From Chaetorhynchus papuensis (Eukaryota > Chordata > Aves > Passeriformes > Rhipiduridae): a DNA stretch of 64,000 bases. The stretch's first letter is position 1. Every line of letters begins with the position of its first letter. Position numbers and translations under genes: made by a program. Below, in pieces: positions 45,701 through 57,700 of this stretch. The DNA is taken from contig VWYX01000119.1 in the NCBI GenBank assembly GCA_013396525.1, positions 1,334,968 to 1,398,967 of the forward strand, given 5' to 3'. The notes below the pieces were generated by a model that did no database searches, was not told the origin of the DNA, and saw only the letters and a list, made by a program, of their open reading frames with translations.

Positions 45701-48700
45701 TAAGCCATTGAATATTTCCCTGCTTTAATTTAGATCAACATACTTTAATTTAGATCACTGTTATAAAAGTTTTTTTACAAGTTTAATATTAACATTAAAA
45801 CTCTTCTAAAAATACCCTTTCTGATCAAGGGGCAAGATGCCAGCTTAAATTTGTGCCCTCTATATCTGTTGATGACATGGGCCTCACTTGGAAACTTAAA
45901 CTGTAGAGCAACTATGACCCTCTGTCAAAATGCAGTCCAGGTGAGACTTCTACCCTTCTGGAGGCTCTGTTCCACTTACAGAGCATCTCTGAAAACACCA
46001 TCTGCTTTAGCAGCTTGTTTTTTCACCCAGGGAGGCTGAAATCCAGGCAGCAAAGCAATCTGCTTATGTAGATGAACTCTTCACTGGTTGCAGCTGCCAC
46101 TATTGGCTCGACCCCTCCCGGAAGGGTGATAAGGCTTAGTGCTGTCCTGCAGCACCAATTCCCCACTCACATGAAATACTCCGGGAGCTATAAACCAAAG
46201 CCACAAATACTCCTACCCTTAAAATCATCTTACTGCTGCCAAAGGTGAAGGACTGGTGTGATGAGGAGCTGTCACTTGCTCCAGGTCATTCCCTGTACAG
46301 GATCATACAAAGCCCTGAGGTGCCCCCAGCAGCAATCTCACTTAGTACTTCTTTTTCCAGACCTCCAGGCTCCCCCTCTTTGCCATGCAGAATTTAATTG
46401 CTCTGCCTACAGGCAACCCTTCCAGAAGTCACCTTTCTCTGAGGTGGGGTTCTGGGTCTCCCTCTCTATCCCCAGTCAGTTCCTCCAATGCTTTGTTTAC
46501 TGATTTTTGCACTATTTAATTAGCAGAAAGCAATACTTACCAAATCAAGCTGCCAAAAAAATCAAGCATGTCATTTTCATGTTGACAAAAGGTTTGTTAC
46601 CATAAATGTTATGGTGGGAGACACTTTGCAATAATTAAACTAAATGTGGAACGAGAGGCTTGTGCTTATTGAAGACACTGAGATTGACAGGTCTAATTTT
46701 TTCCTTCATCTTTTTTCTAGCTGATTTTCCCCCTTTCCATTATCCTAACGCTAAAACCAGCAGACAGTAGCGTCCTCAAACCCTCAGCAACGACAGTGCT
46801 TTGTCTGACCTCTCTTAATTCACATCTGTCTGATTTTTAGGACAAAGACACCTGATGGGAGGGTTTAGGTGCTCCAGTAATAAGAAGGAAGCCGATCCAT
46901 TGTATGCACGGCCCCATTTTCTATCTCCGTGCCCTGGAGATGGGTCGCGCTGTCACCCGGCATGAAGAACCCCCAACTTCGGGGCTGACCTCACTTCTGC
47001 TGCTCCTGAGAGCTCCTTCTCCCGCCTGATGGCAGTGTTCTCCTTGCTTTTAGCCCCCAGCTCAGCTCCACTCCAGGGACGGCCAGCCGCAGCTGCCTGG
47101 GCTGTCCTTGGCAGCGGCTCCAAACAATCTACTCCAAAGCAGCAGTGAGACAAGGCAAGGCTGGAAGTGGGGACGGGAAAGCTGAAGAAATAAAAGCCCA
47201 GAAATATTTAGGGCAGAAAAGGTAGTGAAAGGATTCTGAGTCAAAGAGGGCTTCCTCTCAACACAGGCTTAAATGTTACTGTTCCTTGCATAATTTCTGA
47301 CATGAAGACATAGCTACACATAAACTCACATGAAAAAACAGATTGGATACGGATGTATAGATTTCACTGCTGTCTGCAGCCGTCGCAGTTTACCAAAATG
47401 CAGCAGATAAATTGACTCTAAGATGGGTCTGTTAGATGCAGAAATGTTGCCATGCCATTTAGTTCCTTTGATGTGCATTCTTCTTCTGAGGTATCTGGGC
47501 TTTTACAGGTGAAGCCCATGCCTCAGATCCCCAGAAGAGTGAAAACTGGCTTTATGCCTTTAAGGAGCTGTGTTATAACCACAAACATCTTGCTGACTTT
47601 TTAAAGGATCGGATTTCTGAGTGCTTAGGTTCATCACAGTTTTGGCTAGTGGTAGTAGCAAACGAAAAGGACTTCCTTACACAAATTGCAGAGGTTTGAT
47701 CACTGCACGGGTTAGGTGCATGGGCTCAGGGAACTGTTTCCAGCCCTAACTTCAGAGCCTCACCACAGAGCCACAGTTAAAATCTTAGGGTGGCCTGAAG
47801 ACATTGCTATGTTTTAGAAATAAAATTCTGGACCTTGGAAAAGCTGATATTGATTGCAGGGGAGAACAGGTCTCACCAGTGAAGTGTCTCTGCCTGGAAG
47901 GGTGTTTTGAAAACATGGGCACAGTTGGTTGAGTTCTTCAGAACAAAATCTGGAAGTAATTCTTTGCTTGTAAATTTGAAATGGGTCTCAAAGATACTTG
48001 AAGCATCTCTCTCAAATTCTTGAGTAGAAAACTAGAGGCAACACAGCCCAATGGAATACTGCACTTCTTAAGATGTTTTCAGCATTCAGTGTCAATCCAG
48101 TGCTGAACTGAGAGCAAGACACTATTCGTGGTGTAACTGAAATCAGCAGGATGAAACTTATCCTGGATATTAAATCAATTAAATCAATTTCAATTGGGGA
48201 TGAATTTGCTCTGTCATGTCCAGTTAAAGAAAAAAAAAAAAAAACAAATTGTAAAGCAAAGAAAAAAATCTATAGTAACAGTGATTTACCAGATAGCTCA
48301 ATGCCATCCCATTCCTTCCAGTGTAAGGGTACTCTTTCAAGGTTAGCCTGACCAGTGTATAGACATGCAAGAAATAATGATGCAGAAGCTGCCCATTTTT
48401 CTAATATGCACATTAAAATTTGGCTGCTGGGATAGATGCTAATGGAAATATTCTTGGCCCCAGCTTTCACTTGATAGATTAATGTGATATTCATATACAA
48501 GGCAAATGGATAAAAATACTCAAATTTATTGGAAAACGCAAATTCTATCCCAATGTAAGGACAAATGGAGGATATGCTTTGCAGTATGTATAACATTTGG
48601 ATTTAATATGGAAAAGTTTATTTGTATCCCAGCTCTTATTGTATGCTATACTAAGTTCAGGGTAAGTCTCTGGCTCAAAAAGGTCTTAAGACAAGTTCTT

Positions 48701-51700
48701 CAATACTTGTTTTCCAGAGAAAGGTTGCAGTTTTCAAGTTTATAGAAGATGTCACAGTGTTCTTTCAGTTAGTTATTATTTCACATTTACCAACATTGCC
48801 CAAACTCTTTTCATAAAAATAAAACTTGAAAAAATTAATCAGAAATTTAGAGTATATTTATGTTACATATCACTGAATTTGGATTTAATATTTCAGGGTC
48901 TATAGTAGAAAAAAGGGCCTTAAATATTTCAGCATAAGCTAAGTTAGCCTCAAAGGAAGAAATACATTATGCCAAAAGAGATGATATTATGATATTTGTA
49001 GATGGGATGCAGGATTATTTCATATACAACCCAAAATACACAAACAAAAACCAGAGAAGGAGAGCACCCAAGGCCCACAGCAGTATTATCTGAATTAGAT
49101 GCATTTTATTAACTGGTAGAGTGAGGATCTCTTTTGCAGAGATGGTTTTCTTTCTTTTTTATATCCAGAAAGAAAACTAAGTCAACTCATTCTCTGACTT
49201 GGGAGCAGCCTTAAGAGGAAAGTTTGTTTCTCAGGCATTTTTTTTGGCAAGGCACATGTTCAACCTGAAACTGTTCTTGCTGGAATTTTTAGCATACCAC
49301 ATACCAGCAAACTTCTTATATTGTTTCAGAAGGCCTAGAGCTACACCAGGTCTCTGCCCTCACCTCTGCTCAGTGTGAGTTAAATGCTGCACACCAGACA
49401 AATATTTTCTTTCTGTGCGGGAAAAAGGATCAGGTGAAACCTTATTAACAGAGTCTACCTCAGCAGTGAGACTGGAAAGAATGGCGTGTCTTCCTGGAGC
49501 TGGGATTTGCAGGTCCTCAAGTCTTCTCTGTGCTTATACATAAACCAAAATCACAGTTCTATGTGCCTGGTAATCTCTTTAGGATGTGAGACAAAATTTG
49601 TGCTTCATATAAGAGAAATAGCTTTCCAGTGGCAGATCAATTAGTTATTATTATTCATTTGTAAAAAAATACATGTTGGTAGTTGAAGACAGCAAAAATA
49701 AAAGGTTGTTTAGCTTTTGTATTTTTTTTTTACATTGATGATCTGTATTTTTAATTGTAAAACAATGCTGAAATTGTCTAGTTTCCGTAAAAGCCCATCT
49801 TCATGGCTTACCATTCTTCTGTGTGGTGCAGCTAACAGGACCACACTGATTAGCAGCTGTAGAACAGCCTCTCCCATGTGCAGGTTAGGACCTACAAACT
49901 TCTTTGATATTAAAGATACAGTTTGGCCCAGCTCTGCCAGGACTGTGCATAAAGACTCTTCTCTCAGGTGTTGGTGACATTGATCCAATGCTGAGTTTGG
50001 TGTCTTGAAAGGACAGAACACTGATGCTTTGGATTAGTGACTCAGCAATCTGTCTTGGCATGATCACGAATCACGTGGATGGTTTTCTTTGTGCCTCTCA
50101 TGGCCACAACTTGAGCCTAGCAACAGAAATGCTTTATATTGTGTCTATCTCCTACCTCTCTGCTTTGGAAATAAAAAAAACATGGGGTTTTTTATGGTTT
50201 CTTGAAAAATATTTTGTCTTCCAAGACCCAGCATAAAAACTTTGCCACATAAAAGGATAGATCACCGGGTACCCAGCTGTCGCCTGTGGCTGTTAGCACT
50301 CTTATATAAAGCAGATTTCAGGAGCAGCTTAAAAAAAAGATTAAAAAAGTACTGCCTGGAGGACAAAACATTTGACAAATTAGAAAGTGCAAGCCATATA
50401 AATGTCTATGAGATGTGCCTGTGCTTCCAGCCAAGCCCTACAAATTATCTTTATGATACCATTGACAGTGCAGAGCAAAGGGGACAGCTGCCTTTCTCTT
50501 ATGTCACCCCTCAATCATCAGGAGCCTTCTTTTTTGGATGATTTAGAGTGTCCATGTTGTAATCCTTTGTGGCAGGGAGAGGTATTTACAACTTCCCAAC
50601 CCCTAAATAAAGTACCAGAGTTTGTATGTGGGTTTGCATGGTCTCTGTGGGTTATTTACGCTTTGCAGCCAGAGAAAGGTTCCTCCAGGAGAAAATTTAA
50701 TCCACCCAAGTTAAACCCTGCTAAGTAAAACGTGAATTCTTGCTGACAGAAGAGTGCAACAGCAAAACAATGACCATGCTCCCTGCAGCACCCGCAGCTT
50801 GGCTTCTTATGTCTACAGTGATGTAACTAAAGTGCATTTAGGCTCTCGAATGAACAATAATAGTCCTGTTAAAAATCATCTTTGTTATTCATCTTTATTT
50901 ACCAAGAGGTAAACTTGGTTCATATAAACGAGAGGTGTGATCCCTAATGCAGCTGGGGCTGGCCCTGTAACAGACTGGCATGACATGAGAGGAAATTTGC
51001 GATGCACCAGAGCTGCCTCAGTTGGCCATTTAGCTGGAGACCCTCCAGACTGACGTGCCCTGTCCCTGCTCCCAGGCTCAGTTTCAGACAGCACTGTACA
51101 GTGGCACCTGATCTGGATCCTGGTTTTACGTGAGCAAATCAACCGTGCCTCTATCAAAGTCAATAGCTGCAAATTAGTGCAAAACCAAAAATAATCTCAG
51201 CTAAATCTCTGCTTTTGGTTTGGTCCCAAACAGCTAAATCACTGCTTTTGTTTTAGATAAAATTTATATTAAATTTAATTTTATTTTACAGATTTTTTTC
51301 TGTAGCATCAAACTCTCTGCAGGGAGACATATGGGCATATTTTTGGCTTGCTGTATCTAAGGGGACACCATCCTTTGGCCATACTTTTAAAACTTTTAAT
51401 GTACAACCTATAATCTGAGAAGCTATTTGCTTCTCATTATTTGGTATGAATAATCAAGAAATTTGATCTTTTGGTTATGTAAAATCAGCATGGACCTTTT
51501 TAAGGGATAAGAACATAGATGACATTCAGATATTGGAATAAATAGTAATTTGAAATGCAGGAAAGAGAGAAAGATGATTTGAAAGTGTTAGTTCCTCAGT
51601 ATATACTTAATTTGCTGAAGATACTCTGCTTTTGTAATGGGTCATGTATTTGGTGCCTGATCATAGCTGGAGTTCTTTTAACATCTGGTCCAGTGTGTTT

Positions 51701-54700
51701 GACTATAACAGAGGAAGAAATTTTCACAGACACAAATAAGCATAAATATTTATTAACTGTGTTTTAATCCTTTGGCAGAGACAAGGATTGCCTAAAGATT
51801 TGGGAATCATTAAAAGATGCGTTCATTTACAAGAACCCCTGCAATATCACAGCAGAGGATTATCAGCCTTTGATGGAGCTAGCGAGTCACCCTATTCCCT
51901 GTAACAAGGTAACAGCACAATGCACGGTGGGCTGTGGTGGGATGGCAGCTCTGGGCAGTGCTCTGAGCAGTGGGAGCTCATCCAGAACAACTGTGAGGGT
52001 CTGTAGGTTGGTGAGTGTCGCTGTTGTAACGCGGACACGTAGAAAAACCACACGAGTCCAGGTCAGTAGAAATAGTGGCAAGGCCAGTTTAATGGCTTTG
52101 TTCCCGAGGTTTTTATAAGTTAGTTCACAAAGTGAGTTAGATGGCATAAAGGAATTGGTTCTCTGGCCATCCACCCCTCGAGGGTGTTGCCCCAGCTCTA
52201 GCATGTCCGTTCCCAAGTGTTTTTCTATTTGAAGCCATAACAATCTGGGAAAAACAAGTGCAGGTGTGGCTATTGATAAACACTGGTAACTTTGTTTTAG
52301 TTAGCTTGCATGGGAAAGACAGAGTTCTCACAAAATACTAAAGAGCTGAAGAAATTCATTGCTAAAGCTTTTTCAGCATCTGCAGGTGAGGATGGTATTT
52401 TGCTTTTGCACTTATTGCAGCAGTGCTGCAGTTACAGCTTTGGACCCCCGTAACCCTGTCCATGCCCTATCGCTGGAATCATCCCTGTGTAAGGCTTGCC
52501 TCAAGCCAGGACCAGGATCATCCCAGTGAAGTGACACGCGTGTCCCTGTTCCCTGAGCATATGGCTCTCTGTAAGGAGCATGCCATCATGCTGTTAGAGG
52601 GACACTGCTTCCAGAAAGCTGTTCTTCCATGTGCAGCTCAAAAGGAAACAACAAATTTGGTATATATCCTATGAGAACTAGTCAAACCTTTCTTTCAACA
52701 TCCTTTAAAAGCTAAACATGTCCCTTTCCACAAAAAAAAAACACACCCAAAATGTTTTGCCCATGAGAGTGTTCAAATAAGAGCTGATCCACTAGGGTGA
52801 ACTTGCTGCATTTCAATAAAAACTAAAACTCCTTCGTTATCATGAACTTTCTGGTTTTCTCCCAAAAAAACTTCTGACCAGCTGTAGTATAGCTATCACT
52901 CACCAGACCTTGTACCTTATTTCACAGTCACTGTTTTGGAGCAAGACAAATGACCTTGTTCATCGTTATACAAAATCCAACCAAAATTTCCTTACCTTGG
53001 AGGACACCTTGTTGGGTTATATGGCTGATAGAGTTTCATGGTGTGGAGACCCCTCTGCCCCAGGTAATCTACACCTAAACACAATCCTTTTCACATTATT
53101 TTCTAGTGATTTAGTTTAAAACCTTAACTGTCCAAAATTTTGGAAGTCTGAAAATAATACCTATTTCTCAGGTTAGATTAGAAACCACAGCTTTGGGTGT
53201 TATTTTAACACCAAGATGTTGCTTGAACTATGGTGACATCTACCCCTCTTTGCTTTGTTGCTTGCTTCCACGCTGTGACTCCCTGTGGGACAAACTGCAA
53301 AGCAGGAATGTCATTCAAGCAGGACCTGGCCACAGGCCAGTCAAAGTGCTGGGGCAGTGTGCAGGTGCCTTGGAGGTGTCGCTGCCCACATGACTCCTGG
53401 GTTGGTGCTTAAGGCCAGGAACCTTTAAGCTGGACTGGAATTGCTGAAAATGTTGGGCAAAGTTTAATTTTTCCGTGCAGTCAGACAGCACTTGTCAAGA
53501 GCCAACCTGTTTCTCACATTTGGGACTGTGTGTTTTCCCTTCTCAGTTTTCTGAGAATTATTTGTGGTATGGGGTCTACAACTCCCTCCCTGAAAAGACT
53601 GTGAGCAAACGGGAAGATCTTTGAAGAGACACAAATTCCTTTTCCTCTTAGAGCCCTCTCCTCATGTAGCCTTCTTTATAGAGGGCAAATCTTTTTGCTC
53701 ACAAAATCACATAAGCCTTGCAAAAATATTCACTCTAACCTTACCTATTCTATAAATGTATTTCTTCTCAGGAATCAACTATGAATCTTGTCCAAAACGA
53801 AGTGAATGTGAGAGCAACCCTGGCTCTGTGTTCTGGAAAATGGCATCCAAGATGGTAAGATCTAGAATAAATCTCCCTGAATCCAAAAATGTGGAAAGGC
53901 ACTAAGTTCCTGACATTGCCAAAAAATATGATTTTTCAGATCGGACTTAAAGCATGGAATAGTTGAAGTTGACAAAAGCTTTAGCTCCCAGTGTCAAAAA
54001 TCATGGTGTTGATTCCAAGGTCCCATATTTTATGTACAATATTTAATGTGCTTGTAGTTTGGGCATTCTTTTTGTGGACAGAGGCTGAGTGTCAGTGTCT
54101 AGAACAACCCTTGGCAGAGAGCTGGAGCTCTGCAAGTAATATTCACAATTATAACAATCACCTTAATTAAACCACAGGACTTAAATTGCTACAGTAAAAT
54201 ATATTTTATCATGCTAATGTGGAAAGCAGCACCCAAATTGGCACAGACATTTTCCAAGAGGCCAAGAATCCCCTTGCGCTTCCCGGCAGAAGCCTGAAGA
54301 GCACATCCTCCCACATCAGTATCTGGCAAGGTTCCTGTGATGTCCCCACCCATAGACACATGCCAACTCCCATCACAGGAATGAGATCCTGCTGGTCCCA
54401 GCTAAGCAATTAGCCTGGCTTTGTCGAATCAGCACTTCACGGGAGCAAAGGGCCGGAGAAAAAACCTGATGTCCTGTATTACTTTGATTTTACATGTCTC
54501 TCAAGATTTCACCCTTGGTATGACTATCAGTAGGTGACTGCTCAGGTGGAAAACAAGCATTCCTGTGTGCTCCAGCTCTCATGTATGTAAGAAAAAGTCT
54601 ACTCACCATTTAAAAAAAAATTGTTTTGTGGGTAAACTGGGAGTGAAAATGGTTCAGTTCCACAGTCTGGGAGAGATAAAACCACCACACAGACTGAGGT

Positions 54701-57700
54701 TTTCTCAGCTACAGGATTCCTAGCTATATAAATTCAAACTCTACTAAAATTTATGCTTATTGCATTAGGAAGTTACACATGATGAAACTTCTTGAAACTT
54801 TTCAGCTCTCAAGATCTGAGTTTGAGCCACACTATTTAAGAGGACATGAAAGATTTGATAAGTACAGTCACCTGCATAAACCTTTTCTAAAATTCTTTGT
54901 CATACCAATGGATTGTATATCTAGAGTAAGTACTTTACAGACCTTAGTAGTCTTTAAATATTTGGACATGAGTTTTAAAGAATAAAATAGCAGTGATTAC
55001 ATGATCCAGTATATCAAAAATCAAATAAAAAAAAACTTAGCGATGAGTTTTACTAAAATATCAAGAGAGAAAAATCCTAAGCCACAAAGAACAAAGAGCA
55101 TGAGTCACAAGGAAACAAGTATGTGATGGTCTGTGTGTCCTTAAACTAGTGGTACCTTTGTTCTGGCTTGTCCTTACTTCGTGAGCTAAAGCAGTCTGAG
55201 GATTATTGTGAATTTCTACAGACAGCTGTCACTGCTGGGGCTCTGGAAAGCCCTGTAAAGACTGAAACCAGCTAAGTTGCTGTACCAGTCCCAGGCAACC
55301 TCAGACAGTCAATTCATAGCTGTCTAATGAGGCTTTATCACAGCTTTGCCACAGCCTCTAGAGGCTTTTTTTTTGCACTGAAATGTTATGCAAAAATATT
55401 GCCCAGATCCTCTGCTTGTATTAGACAGTTTTGAGGACACCAATGAATTCTACCAGCCCCAAGTGTGACTTGGCACTGTAGTGTCAGAGTGTAATGTGCA
55501 CTGGTTTTGTTCAGTTTGCAGAAGCAGCCTGTGGTGTGGTTCAGGTGATGCTCAATGGATCAATAGAGGCTGGAGCTTTCAGAAGCAGCAGGTATTCACT
55601 CAGCACACGACCATTCATGTTTCTGTGGGGCTGCATGTGGTGAGTTTGTCTGCCTGTGAGTCCCAGTGCAGAAGGGATTTTGGTAAATTCACCACTGGCT
55701 GTTGTAAAGCTGATTCTTTTAACTCCTTCTCTACAGAGACTGTAACTGGAATCCTTCAGAGGTGTGCAGGTGGGGTATCCAGTGTGCTCTCACTGCACAA
55801 AGTAACTTGATTATTACAGTTTCTTTGGTTTTACCCCACTAGACTGTGCATCCTTGGGTTACCTGGCTGGAAGTGCAGTCTTGATCGATATCGAAACAGG
55901 AAGAATATGCTCTCTGGGGAAAGAGCCATGGACATTTCCTTGGCACCAAACCAAATCAATAGCCAGGAAACTGAACAGGAGAGGAGGCACTAAAGATGGC
56001 AAAACTTCAGCTTGTTTCTGTCTGCCCACAGTTTCGAAAGTCCTCCTGAATGTGAAATAGGAGTGGGGAGAAAACATTTGACCTCAAGGCAGTTAAATAA
56101 TCTATAAAAATCCATTGGCAAGATAATGTTCTCTCACTGAGTGTAATAGCAGCACTAATAAACACTGGTATTTGGGGAGTGTATTCTCTACATCTTTCTG
56201 AGACAGCTAAGAGTGTTTTGCTGTTTTGTGTTTCATTCTTACAGCATCTTTGGGAGTATTGAGGTCTTTAACCTGAATCCAGACAAAGTCTCTGAAGTGC
56301 ACATTTGGCTTATGCAAGACATTGGTGGACCTCAGAGGTACGTCCCACTGGTGCACAGTGATGAGCAGTGTGTGGAAGGCACAGGGCCCAGCTCAGGTCT
56401 GACAGCGACGCTGTCTTAAACTCATGAAATCTGCTCTACATTCACCCTTTAGGTGCTTACTTTGCAGGAAAGAATAACGTTTGTACTGTTGTTTCCTCTG
56501 CTGTTTTTTATAAGTACTGCTGAACAGTTATAGCTAAGACACAATGACATTTCCCTCGCTTTCCAGAGGTCCCATGACCTTTAAGTTTCTTTCAACCCCA
56601 CTGAGCTCTACAGATCTTTGCTATGGGTGCAGCACTGAAGTCAGAGACCAGGCTGTTTGCAAGGGTAAAGAGCTGGGAAATATACTTGTCCACAGGAATA
56701 GCATAATTATCCTGAGCAGAGCCACTTTTGATTGCCAGAACAGGTTGTGGAGTCTCCATCTGTGGACATACTCAAAACCTAACTGGGTCCTGGTCAACCT
56801 TCTCCAGCTCATATTGGTTTGACTAGGTGATCTCAAGCAGTCCCCTCTTACCTCAATGATTCTGTGGTTTTTAATTACAAATCTGTGGTTGAAATGCTTA
56901 CCATGTAATTACTGATACCAGAACAGCGACCTCAAATCACATCTGAGCCTTGCTGAGTGATCTTTTTCATCCCAATCAGATGCATTTGCAGACCTACCAC
57001 ATTTCAAGCACTAAGCATGAGGCTCTGTGCTTTTGACCCCTCCTTTCAGAGCCAGTTCTGTGGCTCACATGGTCATAATGCACGGCCACAGTTTTCCCAT
57101 TCTTAAGGATCTCCATGACAGAAACAGCAACCTTGGTGTCACGGATCAGGAAGCAGGCTGTGATGATGCAATGCAATTTAGGAAGGAGTGTGGACCTCGC
57201 TCAGACAGCCTCACTCTCTGACACAGTTCCATCTCCAGTGTTGCAGCCCATCCCTTAGCCCAGACACCCAGCAGTGTCCCCGTCCCACATGAGGTGACAT
57301 ACCTACCATGGTTCACAGGTGTGCAGCTATGCTGGGGTCAGCATACCAGACTTACTCTTGTGGTCCTTCGCATAAAGGTTTGCTGAAGAAAAGGACACTG
57401 AGTAATCTTTGCATCAGTTTCCCCAGACCTTGCACTGGATCCTTTGTCCCATGATTTCCCAGCTTCAGAAAAGCCACTGTGCTCCCCCTCAACAGCTTCA
57501 AATAGACAGTGCCCTGCCAGCACTCTTGCTGGACACATCCTCTCTCTGTGACAAGTTCATAGCAATTTCCTTTTTATTTTCTTCTTGCTTCCAAGGAGAG
57601 AGAGGGAGGGTAGCCCCAATGGTATGTATTCCTTATATCTTCTCATTTGTATTCCATGTGGAATCACTGATAGCTTGTCAAGTATAGTGAACAAAAAAGA

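Larger units (their letters stand above)
39782..51778 (+). other. CD38: CD38 intron 1 (12 kb)
   Basis: The largest intron of the window. It contains a nuclear-receptor half-site cluster right after the donor, an AT microsatellite, a small CpG patch at 43311, two CR1 fragments, a G11 run and several short direct repeats, all listed separately. No extra coding exon was recognised. The human gene also has a very large first intron. Confidence 0.85.

Noticed and set aside
51887..52243. 118-codon minus-strand frame in CD38 intron 2
   Set aside because: It lies mostly within the candidate LTR and runs into the antisense of CD38 exon 2. No protein family is visible.
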